Part shown: positions 12,921 through 25,420 of the stretch, one piece after another
How positions within the stretch are numbered: the first letter of the stretch is position 1
Layout: each line of letters opens with the position of its first letter
Assembly (NCBI GenBank): GCA_037957365.1
Contig: JARHVA010002425.1
Coordinates: 2,509,501 to 2,573,500 of the forward strand
Reading direction: 5' to 3'
Origin: Torreya grandis
Taxonomy: Eukaryota > Streptophyta > Pinopsida > Cupressales > Taxaceae
DNA length: 64,000 bases
Position numbers and translations under genes: made by a program
The notes under the pieces: model-generated
The model's database searches: none
Told to the model about the DNA's origin: nothing
Seen by the model: only the letters and a program-made list of their open reading frames with translations

Positions 12921-15900
12921 TGAGAAATGATGTCATTGATGTCATTAATGTCAAATTAAATCTGCCAAACAAGCATGGTGAGTAGTCTTCGAGGTATGAA
13001 CTTGTGTGCTTGATGTGACAAGGAAGCCATGTGACAAGAGGGAATTTGAAGGAAACCTAATATCTATCTATTGAGAGAAAATTGGAAGGAAACCTAATTA
13101 TTATTTTATTTTTTGATATCAAGGTTCAGGTCAAGTGAGGATTAAAGCATGTTTGAGTACTAGTTATAGGGTGTAAGTTGTCTTGAGAAGCCTATTTTAA
13201 ACCATGTGAAAAGGTATGCATAGGTAAGTTTGGTGAATTAAGTAAGCACAAGATGGTGGGAGGTTGTTTGTAATTGTGTGAACATTCAAAAAGGGTGTAG
13301 ATACTTTCATAACTATTTCAAAGTCAATTGTTAAGTTTCAAGTGCTTGAGAAGCCTAGTCATGGCACTAATCATATCATGAAGAAACCTTGTGAGAAGGT
13401 ATGAGTATGATGGCTTGGTGAGATGAGTGCACATATGCAAGATTTACTATATGAGGTTTCTTGAGAATGTATATGAGGTGTTGGATCACTCATGATAATC
13501 TCAGGGTGAGCCTACAATGGTAGGATCTTCAAATCAGGTACGTACCTAGACCATATTTATATCCTACCTGGCCTAATAAAGAATCATGATTAGTTTTCAA
13601 GACATATTAAGAATGTATGGAATTGTTTCGTCATGAGAGTTGTTGATTTATTATGTTAGTGACATGGAGAGAACATGAAAAGTAGCATGATAGTCAGTTT
13701 CACGGCCTAATGTGGTTTTCAAGTCAAGGTCTAAGTAAGTGAAGAGAGAGAGAGAGTATGGCCTAATAGGGTATGAGGTTATGTTTCCAAGGAAAGTATG
13801 GATAGATAAGTTTTTTTTATAGATATTATAATTTTTCAATCATGTTCATAAAGTCTTAGGTGATGATTTATAGAATGAGGGCATGGAAACCTGAAAAGGA
13901 TTTATAGGTGTTCATTGGCATGTGTAACCTGTACATGTGAACTTGAGATATTCATGGTATATGAAAAATATTAATAGATAAAAATTATAATAATTAGTTT
14001 TTGTATTTATGGGATATGTAGTACGAATAATCATTAATAATTAAAATGTGTTTAAACCCTCTTAGAACCCTAATAATGACTTGATGTTGAAGATGTTATT
14101 TTAAAAAACCCAAAATGGTCTCAAGTGAATAGATAAGCTATTTAAAATTGTATTAAACTCTTCCAATCATCTCCAAATGTGATTGAGTTATTAGGTGTGT
14201 GAGTAGACCCTATAAAGAAGTGCACATTTCTTTATGATTTGCTATAGTAGTCAGAGTTAACCAAGTAAAAGTTGAAAAATTGATAAAGTTTGAAGCTTAA
14301 GAATAATATTTTGTGTCCTTGTTGGTTTATATATTGGTTATAGTTCTCAAGTGTGATAAATTAGTTATCAAAATTAGCCAGGCACTAACAAACCTAATGG
14401 TGGGAATAGTGAGAAATTTAGGCAGTACTGAGAATATGTTTAGGAATGTGCTATCATGAAATAAGGATGAAACCAAGTGCATGGAGATGTTATTTATGAA
14501 TTTTAAGGCATGACCATGTTTTGTTTAATTTTTTAGGTTAGTGGTTATAGTGAAAAAGTTTCTCACGAGTTAACTTGTTTGGCTCAATGAAGTCTATATA
14601 AAGTGAGGTTATGAGATTGGTCTGCAAGACCAATATTAACATTTAAAAATATTATATTTATATTTGAGAATGATATAATGATATCATAGTATCATATAAA
14701 TTATTTAGGAGTCATGAAATATGTCTATATATGTGTTGGATTTCTGAGTCATCATGACTAGTCTTTAGGGTAAACTGGCAGTTCTAGGTAAGCAAGTTGT
14801 ATCGATGAGTTTGATGTCCTATGACTTGAGTTGATAAATATAATACATATGGTTTTATTTTTTTTGAATTTAAATTATTTATAATTTTTTTAAAAATATT
14901 TGAAGTTAGAATAAAAGGTCGAAATGTTGAAGCTAAAATGGCTTGACTGGTTCTAGTTTGATTATGTGTACTAAGGAAAAAAGATTGGTCTGTAAGACTA
15001 ATATTTAACATTAGAGATTGTGATTTTTATATTTTAAAGTGGTATATAGATTTAAAATAATATTTTTAAAGTATTATTTTTCATGTTAATTATTATTTTA
15101 GGTGCTAAAGATCATGTTGTTCATGACTGGGTTTTAGAGTGTTTTGACAGTTCTAAGGGGGCTAATTGTAGAGAAGCATTTGAGTCCTTTTAATTTGAGT
15201 AGTGAAGTATAAATAATATGGTTCTAAACATGAGATCATGTATTTTATGTATATGTGATTTATTTCAATTTATTTTTAACTTATTTATGTTTAATATCCT
15301 ATAGTTCAAGATGAACTTTTTGTAGGTTTACAGACCTAATTGTGAATAGTGTTAATGGTGTGCTTCAAGTGGTGGTTGGAGATAAAAAATTTCATGGACC
15401 TAAAATGAGATAATTAGGGGTATATTTGATATTAATATGATTTTTTACTTCTATATATGGAGTTTCAAAGTTTTCCATGGAGTTCAAAGGGTAGCATGCA
15501 TTAATGAACCCTGATTGAATTAGGTCTCCTTAAGGCCTAAAGGAGGTTTTAGTATTTAAATATGTGAAAAACCTAATGTAATGATTGATTAATATATGAA
15601 ATTTGTTATAATACATCATAAAATGATAATAAAATTATGAAATTATGTATGATATATCAAAAAGGATATGAGCAAGAGGTTTGTATAAATATAAGGCAAT
15701 TTGAGGCCTATTTGAGTGAAAAAGTATATGTGAAGAATGCAACACGCTGGTAAGTATAAATAAGTATTATATACCATATAAAGGGTGTAAATAATATATT
15801 ATTACATTTTATAGAGGTTATAGATATGAAAATTAAGTTCATATGACCTAATCTTTATTGAAGAGACCTAATTGGGTAAAGAGGCCTAAAAGGCAGTTTG

Positions 15901-16292
15901 AGAAGGATCAAAATGTGAGGAGATAAAGAGGTGGTCATTATCAGTTGGTTGATTCTTCTAGGGGGTTGGTGCTTCCTTGCAAGCTGGTGTTTGATAAAGC
16001 TTAGCTAATTTGGTGCTTAGCTAGTTGGGGTTCATGCTCCATGTGGAGTTGGTGATTAACTAAATTTAGTGCTTGTGTTATAGGACTATAGACAATTTTA
16101 TAATATCACTAGGTTTTATTCCCCTTGAGATTTTCCCACATATGTTATCTGTTCTTGCTTATGTTGATAGGTGTTTATGTTTGCTAGATCTATATGTTTG
16201 TTTGAACGGTTCATAATTACTTAAGTAAAATTGGTGAGAAATTTTTTAAAGCTTGATTTACCCCCTCCTACTCAATAATTTTGATTCCAACA
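12921..16292 (+). repeat. 5' LTR of the gag-only element
   Basis: It starts TGAGAAATGATG and ends GATTCCAACA. It matches 18673-22060 over its whole length with many substitutions and indels. It contains a TATA box at 15684 and an internal duplication of roughly 370 bp (about 14613-14985 and 14983-15345). Each duplicate begins with the hairpin-forming motif ATTGGTCT-GCA-AGACCAAT (14616-14634) or its decayed form (near 14984-15003). Confidence 0.85.
15684..15691 (+). promoter_or_regulatory. Putative LTR TATA box
   Basis: TATAAATA is followed by AAGG and a conserved stretch. The same motif is kept in the 3' LTR at 21389-21396 although its neighbourhood has diverged, which fits the U3 promoter of the element. 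The transcription start would be about 30 bp downstream. Confidence 0.5.
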
Positions 16293-16313
16293 TTTTTTTC
16301 TAGAATAGGCCCT
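16293..16313 (+). other. Degenerate primer-binding site
   Basis: The bases directly after the 5' LTR end carry a CTAGAATAGG core that can be aligned to the initiator-methionine tRNA type site (TGGTATCAGAGCAGG) only with several mismatches. The position is right but the sequence is decayed. Confidence 0.35.
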
Positions 16314-16356
16314 TTAATATAGGCCTAATAACCTAAAGGAGAACCTAGAGGTAAGG

Positions 16357-18170
16357 ATGGCTAGTGAAAAAACTCAATGTGCTTTATCTACTAGTAAGGA
16401 TCTATTATTCAATGTGACTAATTATTCATTTTTGAGAATTAGAATGAGGAAATTCTAATTTCAATGGGCCATGACTTATGTCAGTCAGCATCACCAGATG
16501 CCATTTTATGTGGCCTATTAGAGGAAAAATTTGTGAATGTGATGCACTATGAGTCAGTGAAGATGATATGGGAAAAATTGAGGAACATTAATGAAGGAGA
16601 CACCAAGGTGAAAATTGCCAAGCTGTAGACTCACCAGAGATTGTTTGAAAGTTTTAAGATGAATGAAGATGAAGCCATTACATCTTAAATTTTAAAGATT
16701 GATGAAGTTGTAAATGACATTAGAATATTAGGATAATAAGTTAAAGAGTATATAGTTGTTCAAAATTTATTGATATCACAAACTCCTAAGTTTGATTCTA
16801 ACATGTATAGAGTAGAAGAGCTATAAGATTTGGACAAGTTAGAGATGGATGGGTTTCATGGAATCTTGACTACCTATGAGATGATAATAAATTAAGGAAG
16901 ACCTCCCAAGAAGGAAGTAGCATTAAAATATGATAAGAAGTCAAAAGATAATAAGGTCAATGATGATCAACTGATAGTCATGCTTGCAATGAAATTAAGG
17001 TTTGGATCTTATAAGTACAAGGGAAATTTACCCTTCAAATGGTTTAACTATGATAATATTTATAACTTGGAATTTGAGTCTCCTAACAAGGATAAAACTT
17101 AGAATGATGAATAACATAATTAACATCATGAAGATGATAAGAAGATCTATAAGCCTGACAAGAATAAGAAAGATTTCAAGAAGTATGAAGGTAGAAATGG
17201 GTCATCCAAAAACATGATTAACACCAAAGAAGATAATAACTCATCTGATGTAAGTGATATAAGTACATCTGATAGTGATGATGACAATAACGAAACCTTA
17301 TTTATGCCCATAGAAATAGAGGATGAGGGTTAATCAAATGGGAAATGACTTATGATTGATGAATAATCAAATGAAGTGAACATTGAGGATAAATTAGTGA
17401 GTGCTCTAGAGGAGTTAATGTTTCAAAGAAATAATAATCATAGACTAAGATAATTAGTTAATGACTATGAAGAGTAGATTGGTTTATTTGAGGAGAGATT
17501 GAGTAACACATCCATGGAGTATGATGAGATCATCAATTAGATTGAAGCATAGTTGGAGATAGTCATTACAATCCTAAAGGCTAAAGAGGAAGAATGCACT
17601 AGGTATGGAATTAAAATAGAATCCTTGAAAGTTGAGTTGGATGAAGCATATAGAAATTTAAAGACCTTTATGAAGTTTGAAAAAAGTAGTGATGCTCTAG
17701 ATAACATATTGAGTAGTTAGAAGTCTAGAAGTGATAAAAATAAGTCTTGGTTTTAAAGAAGTCTAAATTGAGGCATCTCAAGTCAAGAACAAAGCTAACG
17801 AATACAAGAATATCAACATAAATAGATAAATCAAATAGATTAATGCTACAAGGTATACTAATTCATTCAATGGTTATTGTTCTGTATGTAATCAGTTTGG
17901 TCATAGAATAAGAAAGTGTAGAAGACCCTCTAAAAATGAATATGAATGGGATTATGAAAGTAATTATCGGTTAATATGTATGAATGATTTGGTTTAATAT
18001 AGTTGTTGTAATGTATGACACATTTTTAGATTTTATCCAAATAGAGTTAGAAGGTCATCAAGTCAAAATAAGAGGTTTGAAGCTCCTAGAGTACAAGAGA
18101 GAAGACAAATAAATGTGTGGAAACCAAAGATAGTAAAGGTTAGTCATGATCAATATACAATCTTAAATTG
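16357..18170 (+). pseudogene. Decayed Copia-type gag with zinc knuckles
   Basis: Starts at an ATG (MASEKTQ-like) 65 bases after the LTR. Reading through stops gives the plant Copia gag layout. A UBN2/DUF4219-like part contains MIWEKLRNI and a KVKIAKL-like segment. A first zinc knuckle near 17035-17075 is spoiled, with its cysteines replaced (WFNYDN). An acidic Asp/Ser-rich stretch follows (17240-17300), then a coiled-coil-like region ending in KFEKSSDALD. A second CCHC knuckle at 17878-17919 is still intact (C-x2-C-x4-H-x4-C, CSVCNQFGHRIRKC). Many stops are TAG or TAA where CAG or CAA would be expected, as from cytosine deamination. No pol follows before the 3' LTR. Confidence 0.75.
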
Positions 18171-18628
18171 ACTATTTTATATGGTAGAGTATACTTAATA
18201 TGATAAATCAATTCAGGAATGTCTACTTTTAGCTCATATTGATGATCAAATAGTTGATGAAGAGATCAATCCTATAGTGAAAATCAAGCCTAAAAGGATA
18301 CTAAAGGCTATTCAGTCTCGTGAGAACATGAAGATTTGGGAATCTCATTATCTTGTGTTGTTTTAATTCCCTATGGAAAGGGGTGAATCCATTAGGCATC
18401 ATGGAGACACTATTAAGTTAGCAGAAGCATGGTCGATGCTTAGTTAAGTGAGAGTTATTCAAGTTGTTGACTAAGCTTGATCTGTGTTGAGAAGTAGTCT
18501 TGTAATCTGAGTTCATTTGAAGAAGATGTTCCTTTAATACTTCATATTTTATGTGTTGAGATTTTGTTTTAAGAAGGTGTGGTTCTACAAGTTGTAGTAT
18601 GTATGACTCTTTGTCATTAATGTGAAAA

Positions 18629-18672
18629 GGGGAGAAAATTCAAGAAGGAAGACTGACCAAATTGGGGGGAGA
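18629..18672 (+). other. Polypurine tract region before the 3' LTR
   Basis: Contains AAAAGGGGAG and, directly before the 3' LTR start at 18673, TTGGGGGGAGA. This fits the plus-strand primer of an LTR retrotransposon. Confidence 0.55.
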
Positions 18673-21600
18673 TGAGAGTAATCATATTGAAGAGTGGTAA
18701 GTAGTCTTAGAAGTATGAGATTCTATGCTTTATATGATAAAGAAGTCAAATGACAAGAGAAAATTTGAAGGAAACCTAATAATTATTCTATTGGTTAATA
18801 TAAATTTTTAGGTCAAGTGAGAATTATAACATGTTTGTGTACTAGTTATTGAGTACAAGATGTCTTGAGAAGCCCAACCTAAACCTTGTGAGAAGGTGTA
18901 CATAGTGAAGTTTTTTGAATTAAGTAAGAATAATATGGTGAGAGGTTGTTCAGAATTGAGTCATCATGCAATAAAATTTTATACACTATCATAAGTGTTT
19001 CAGTATCAGTGTCAAGTTTCAAGTGCTTGAGAATCCTAGTCATGGCACTAGTCATAACATGAAGAGACCTTGTGAGAAGGTATGAATATGATGGATTTGT
19101 GAGATGAGTGAACACAATAATGAGTGACTATATGATGTTAATTAATAATGTATATGAGGTTTTAGAGCACTCATGATAATCTCAGGGTGAATATATAGTG
19201 GTAGGACCTTTAGATCAAGTCTACATATAGACTATTTCTAGACCCTACCTAGCCTAATTAGGCATCATGATCTATTTTCATGATAAATGAATAATGTATG
19301 TAATTTTTTTAGAATTATATAGGTTACTTGAGTATGGGAGTGAGGTGGATATCACACAAAAAGAGGAATGAAGGTCATTTTCAAGGCGTAATGATGTTTA
19401 CAAGTCAAGGTCTTAGCAAGCAAAGAGAAAGAGTATGGCCTAATAGGGTATGAGGTTAAATTTATAAGTAAATTATGTATATTGGAGTGTTTAAAGAGGT
19501 ATTTTATATTGTTTCAAGAATGTTTATAAATTTATATGTCATAATTTTGAAGACAAAACATGAAAAGTGGTTTTGAGGACGCTCAAGTACACAAATTGAG
19601 GGCATGCAAACCTGAGAAGGAATTTCAAGTGCTCATTGAAACATATATCATCTTCATGTGAACCTGATATATTAATGTTATATGGTTAAGGTTACTAGAT
19701 CAAAATTTTAGCATTAGTTTTTGGATTGAGGTGCTATTTTGTATGAACAATTATTAACTATGTAAATGTGTTTAAACCCTTGTAAAACCCTAAAAATGAA
19801 CCAATACTGAATATGTTATTCAAAAAATCCTAGAATGGTCTAAAATGAATATAAAATATATTATAACTTGTATTTAAATCTTCCATAAACCTCTAGGTGT
19901 GATTAAGTTGTTAGGTGTGTGAGTAGACCTTACAAAAAAGTGCACATTTTTCATAGATTTATTGTAACAGTTAGAGTTGACCAAGTAAAAGATTAAAACT
20001 TGATAAAGGTTTAAGATTGAGACTCATATTTTATGTAATTTTTTGTATTTTGATTGGTTTTATTTTTTAAGTGCGATAAACTAATCATCTAAGTTAGCCA
20101 TTTGCTAATATGCCTAATGGTGGAAAGAGTGAGAAATTTAGGCAATAGTGAAAAGAGGTTTAGGAATGTGATATCATGGAATAGGGATGAAACAAAGTGA
20201 ACGGATATGTTTTTTAATAATTTTAATAAATTATAATTTCTGGAGTTCAACGTTTATTATGAAAAAGTTGCTCACAAGTTGAATTGTTTGGCTCAGTGAG
20301 GTTTGTGTACAATGAGGTTATGAGATTGGTCTACAAGACCAATATTTCTATTTGAACATATTATATTTATATATAATAATGGTATAATTATCTCATAATA
20401 TAATATAGATTATCTAAGATTCATGAAATATGTATATATAGGTATTGGAGGTCTAAGTCACCATGATTGGTCTTTAAGGCAAACTAACAGTATAGGTAAC
20501 CATGTTGTAGTGATGAGTTTCATGTCCTGTGCCCCGAGTTGATGAAAATAATACATATTTCAATTTTTTTTGAATTTAAATTAGTTATCATGCTTTTTTA
20601 AATATTATAATTCATAATAAAGTGTTGAAATGTTAAAGCCAAATGGCTTGATTGGTTCTGGTTTGACTATGTGTACTGAAGACAAAAGAATGGACTACAA
20701 GATAAATATTTGACATTAGACCTTATTATTTTTGTATTTTAAAGTGGTATAGAGATGTAAAAATATAATTTTAATTATCATTGGTCATGTGAATTATTAT
20801 TTTAGGGGATAATGATCAAGTTGTTCATGACTGGGTTTTGGAGTGTTCTAGCAATTCTGAGTGGGCTATTTGCAAACAAGTGTTTGAGTCCTTTTGATTT
20901 GAGTAGTGAATTTTAAATAATATGGTGATAACCATGAGTTAATTTATTTTATTTATATTTTAATTATTTATATGTTTTTTTAAATTATTTATGTTTAATC
21001 TCCTATAGTTCAAGATAGGCATTTTGTAGGTTCACAAGTCTAATTGTGAACAATGCTAATGGTGTGCATCAAGTGGTAGTTGGAGATAAAAAGTGTCATT
21101 GAACTAATATTAGATAAGTGAGAGTATATCTGTGTGTATTATGAAGTGTTCCTACCATGTATGGATTTTAAAATTATTCCAAGGAGTTCAAAGAGTACGT
21201 TGCACTAATGAAAGCCTAATTGAATTATTTCTCCTTAAGGCCTAAAGGAGGTTTTGGTATTTTAAGATGTGGATGACCTAATGTAATGATTGATTTATGT
21301 ATGAAACATTATATAATACATATTAAAATAATAATCCAAGTATTATATTAGGCGTATCCGAATAGGAAGGATATGAGCAAGAGGCTTGTATAAATACAAG
21401 GCAATTGTAGGCCTATTTGAGTGAAAAAATATAGTAGAGAATATAACACATTGGTAATTATAAGGAGGTATTTTAATCCATATAAAGGGTATACACAATA
21501 TATGATGAATATTTGACATAGGTTATGTTTATTAAAATCAAGGTCATATGACCTAATCTACCTTGAAGAGACTTAATTGAGGGAAAAAGCCTAGAAGGCT

Positions 21601-22060
21601 GTTTCAGAAGGATCAAAGTGTAAAGAGTTGAAGAGGTGGTCATCATCAATTAGTTAATCAACAAGGTATTATTAAGGAAATAAAAAAAATTAGGTGGTTG
21701 AGTTTGTGTTGAGTCCTCTAGGGGATTGGTGAGTCATTTTTAAGTTGGGGCTTGCTAAAGCCTATATAAGTTAGTGCTTATCTATTTTGGGTTAGTGTTC
21801 CATGTGGAGTTGATGGTTTAATAAATTTGGTGATTATGTTATAGGACCATAGCACATTTGTAGATATCAATGGATTTTATTTCCCTTGAGGGTTTCCCAC
21901 ATATGTGATTTGTTATTATGTTTATTGCTTATGTGGATAGGTGTATATGTTTTCTAGATCTATGTGCTTGTTTCAATGGTGCATAATTACTTAAGGGAAA
22001 TTCGTAAGAAAGATATTGAAGAATGATTCAACCCCTATATTAGTCATTTTTATTCTAATA
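18673..22060 (+). repeat. 3' LTR of the gag-only element
   Basis: Starts TGAGAGTAATC and ends TATTCTAATA, aligned with the GATTCCAACA end of the 5' copy. It keeps the TATA box at 21389-21396 and the LTR hairpin near 20313-20345 (loop TAC or ACA in place of GCA). It also carries about 40 bp near 21650-21690 not seen at the matching point of the 5' LTR. Confidence 0.85.
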
Positions 22061-22500
22061 GAAAATAAATTAAAATCACATCTATAATGATTCATATAGA
22101 AAATATACACCTCTATATCTCTATTAGTCCCTGGACTCCAAACTTACATACTACCAAACAATAAGTTGTTAAGAAAGACTACTAGTTTGTGGTATATTTG
22201 ATTCATCATTTTTAATATTTTACTGTAACAATTTCAAAACCTAAAAAATTTTCAAAAATAAAATCTAAAAGAAATTAAATCTAATGAAATTCAAAGATGT
22301 CATCCCAGGTAAGTTTTTGTAAGGGCCCTTAAGAAAATTCTTGATGTAATTTTTTAGAAAATATTGAAAAGTTAGTTTCAAAATAGAGAAAAATTTAAGG
22401 GAAAGTAGTTTTGTTAGGAAGATGAATTCTATGCATCACCTTATAGTTAGCATCTTGATTTAGTGGAAAACATCTAAGTTTTTTGGAGAGTAACCAGAGC
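22061..22500. repeat. Repeat D2, distal end, and spacer
   Basis: 22061-22310 continues D2 after the retrotransposon and matches D1 at 4080-4320. 22311-22500 holds nothing recognisable. A CAGGTAAGT at about 22307-22315 looks like a 5' splice site but has no supporting exon. Confidence 0.6.
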
Positions 22501-23140
22501 CTGTGGATGCCATTTAGAGCCTATGGATGCCATCCAAAGCCTATGGACATCATCTAGAGTTTATAGGCATCAGTGATATATGAGCAGTATGTAGGTTTTA
22601 TATGCATAGTTCAAAGCATGTAGATGTCATTTAGAGACTATGGATGATGTCTAGAGCCTATGTACGATGTCTAAGCTCTATGGATAGTGTATAAACACTA
22701 TGGATGTCATCTAGATCCTATGGACACCATCCAAATCCTTTGGATCTCACTCAGAGACTATGGATGTCATCCACATCATGTAGACATCATCCAGAGCCTA
22801 TGGAATATCTCTAAACACTTTGAAAAATGTTTAGACATTGTGTATGGTGTTCAAGCCTTGTGTACACTATGTAGGCTTTGTGGATGGCATCCAAAATTTA
22901 TGAAAATCATCCAAAGCCAATCAGTAGTGCTCACCCTTTGTAGATAGTGTTCAAACCATGTGGATTCCATCTATATCATGTGGTTATTATCTAAATCCTA
23001 TGTATAGTGCCTAAAATTCTTGGTCAAATTCCATATTATCTAGGGATCATCTAGAGTGTGTGGACAATGTACATCCTATCATACAAGCATCTATATCTTT
23101 TAGATGATGCCCAAAATCTATGAGAAATGCCTACCTATAT
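22501..23140. repeat. 20-bp minisatellite array 1, about 32 units
   Basis: Units of 20 bp follow one another with almost no change of register, for example 22501-22520, 22521-22540 and 22541-22560. The consensus is approximately CTATGGATGTCATCCAAAGC. Individual units differ at many positions but length is conserved, with only a slight phase slip near 22561-22620. Two related arrays lie at 29460-30070 and 39930-40545. This array lacks the TTTGGTCACCATCC unit type found in those two. Confidence 0.9.
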
Positions 23141-24690
23141 TTATCCCTCACCCCTTATGTTTTTTCATTTCTCTCATAATTTTAGATCAAAACTTGATCT
23201 CATCAACTACTATGAATCTCATAAATGTCTTCCAACCCCTAAATTCTACCCCCATTCAAAATGTTTTTCTTACAAAAAACTTATTTTCCCAAAAATATTG
23301 AGGCTTCTAGAAGATGAGAACTCTTACAATGATTTGATCCAAAAATTTTGTTTAATATGCTTAATTTACATGTTTATATGAGATGGAAATGAGTTTAATG
23401 AACATTCTCATGTCTAGTTACAAACCTACTTCTAGAGATTTTTCTTTTACCCTCCACTCTAGGACTCTTTCTTTTGGCACTTTGTCTTTAGATATCTAGT
23501 GCTTGTTAGGGCTGCCAAGAAAAAACTTCAAACATGTATCCATGAAAGTTGTGGCTGAAGAAGCCAAAATATATATGTAAAATCACCTGGTTGTTGATAC
23601 ATCCATCTCAGTAAGTAATCTTCTTTTTGATAATTAATATTCAATGTTTTATATATGAAATTTGAAAGTAAATGTCTCAATCAAAGAATGTAATTAATTT
23701 TTTGCTTTCATTATAGTCACTCTTAATCATTTGAGAAGGGGAATTTTAGCTCAAAATATAACCAAACCATATCTAGAATCCCTCGTTCAATTTTTCCAGG
23801 TGAGGATTATTTTATAGTGAAGACTGTAGACATCCCCTTTTGTGTTGAAGCATACATTGTTAATTCTCGTAGTAGATAATAATTTGACTGGTGTACATTC
23901 ATTTTGAATAATATAAAAAATTATTTGGATTTTTATTTTTAGATTGATACACAATTTTTGTTTTTAATTATATTTTGAGTTTATACTATGAGGTGTATCA
24001 TGAGTTGAATGGAAAAATTGTTCCAACTATCTTGCATGAGAAAATGAAATCTATTTCTATGTCCTTTTCTAAGCTAGAGGTAAGTTTTAAGTTTAATTCT
24101 AAGTCATAAAATTATCATTTTAAATGATTATTACAATTCAAATTAATATTGTATGTTTTTCTTGTAATAAAGAAGAGAATCTATTTCTCAATTAAGAAGA
24201 AAATTTGTACTGAACAAATATCATCCTGTTAAGGGATCTGAGGATTTTGATTCTGATAGGTTCAATGACACAAATTATACTATGGTAACATGATTGATAA
24301 AGAAAAAAAAGATGCAAAGATCTATCTCACCTACTCTTGTACATTAGCTAGAGCCCTTACGAACATCCCTAAATCTAGGTCTTAAAGTTTTAAAAGCTTA
24401 TTGAAATTTGATGTAACAATAAAAAAAATGGAATTATTAATGTTTTATTTAATTTTGTAGTAGTTTCTGACAATGGCAACATTTTCTATCAACCTGTTCA
24501 ATAATTATCATTAGTGCAAGGTATTTGACTTCACGTTTGCAATTACGATACTTTTAAATTACATGAACATCAACCCATTAAACTAAAATTCTGATTATTT
24601 AACAAAACTGAAGCTTCACCTTCTCTGAAAACACATCCACCACCACAAACATATTGATAAATCAAAGTATGGATCCTAATTCCAACATCT
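23141..24690 (+). other. Unrecognised region with exon-like segments
   Basis: No complete gene is visible. Several short open stretches end or start at splice-like signals. About 23975-24078 reads open (VYHELNGKIVPTILHEK and on) up to GAG-GTAAGT. About 24172-24292 reads open with KYHPVKGSEDFDSDRF and ends in TGA, preceded by a pyrimidine-rich tract. Another CAG-GTGAGG lies near 23800. Together they could be pieces of a decayed, intron-containing gene on the plus strand. I do not recognise the protein. The rest is AT-rich spacer. Confidence 0.3.
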
Positions 24691-24779
24691 TTGACCTTTA
24701 GTTTAACTTAGTTTAAATTTTTATGATGTTTGTTTATTGATTTGTGATGGTGTTTCCTATTGCAAGGCAATGTTTGTTA

Positions 24780-25420
24780 AGAAGTAATATGCCACCAACC
24801 CCTACACTATAAAAACTAGGGGGAAGTATTTAGCAATGATAATAGGTAGTAGGGGAACAATGCATATAACAACATTAGAATTCCCAAGTTTTTCTATGGG
24901 TGGAGTGTTTGTTAAAATAGGTACCATGATAATTTTGTAGAATGATGATCTTGCTTTCTATGAGGATATTTATTTGATGCCTAGATATGTGTTTATTGTG
25001 AATAATATTATTCACAAATCTTAGTTCCAGGCTCCTTAAAAAATAGTTAAACATGGTTCATCTAGTTCACCACCTAAACCACATAATGATGAGGAGTAAT
25101 CTTTTGACGAATTGACATCCTTTCCATTGAATAATCTTGTTACAAATAATACTTTCACTTTGTTATATGACATAGTACAAATTGATTTTAGAGTATTGAA
25201 ACAATGGGAAATTTATGTCAAGGCTTTGATAAAGTAAATTAATGAGCATTATCATAAACATTCACAAACATATTATTTATATTATTTGTTTCAAAACAAT
25301 CCATCTAAAATTGACGTCTTAGTGAGTCAAGATGAATTGGGATCAATTAAAGTGGCAAATCCCTATCATAATAAATTTTTATATGTTATAATAAATAGAT
25401 TATAAAATTTGAATGTAGAA
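24780..25420 (+). pseudogene. Unrecognised coding-like block (copy B)
   Basis: Plus-strand translation resembles that of 35330-35960. Shared phrases are RGTMHIT, FSMGG, a VNNII-like segment, SSSPP, FPLNNLV, TFTLLxDIVQ and QxYYLYYL. Similarity at peptide level, with stops and frame slips in both copies, points to a decayed coding sequence of the duplicated unit. It lies opposite in orientation to the hAT-like relic that follows. Family not recognised. Confidence 0.35.

Larger units (their letters stand above)
12921..22060 (+). mobile_element. Gag-only LTR retrotransposon with LTRs of about 3.4 kb
   Basis: Two long direct repeats (12921-16292 and 18673-22060) flank 2.4 kb that encodes a decayed Copia-type gag and no recognisable protease, integrase or reverse transcriptase. 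It is either a non-autonomous large derivative or an internally deleted element. The LTR ends fit TG...CA on the left copy, and a purine-rich tract precedes the right LTR. The element splits repeat D2, whose uninterrupted form is seen in D1 near 4045-4075. The five bases beside the two ends (GATAT and GAAAA) would be a decayed target duplication. The divergence between the LTRs is obvious by eye, so the insertion is old. Confidence 0.85.

Noticed and set aside
22307..22315. CAGGTAAGT as a true splice donor
   Set aside because: It lies in non-coding repeat D2 sequence. The matching D1 sequence lacks it and no open exon precedes it.
22687..22947. 86-residue frame through minisatellite array 1, and similar frames at 40050-40459
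   Set aside because: A 20-bp period gives open frames by chance. The peptides follow the repeat and no start context or domain supports coding.
22501..23140. CRISPR-like regular array
   Set aside because: There are no unique spacers between repeats, the units are contiguous, and the context is a eukaryotic plant genome.
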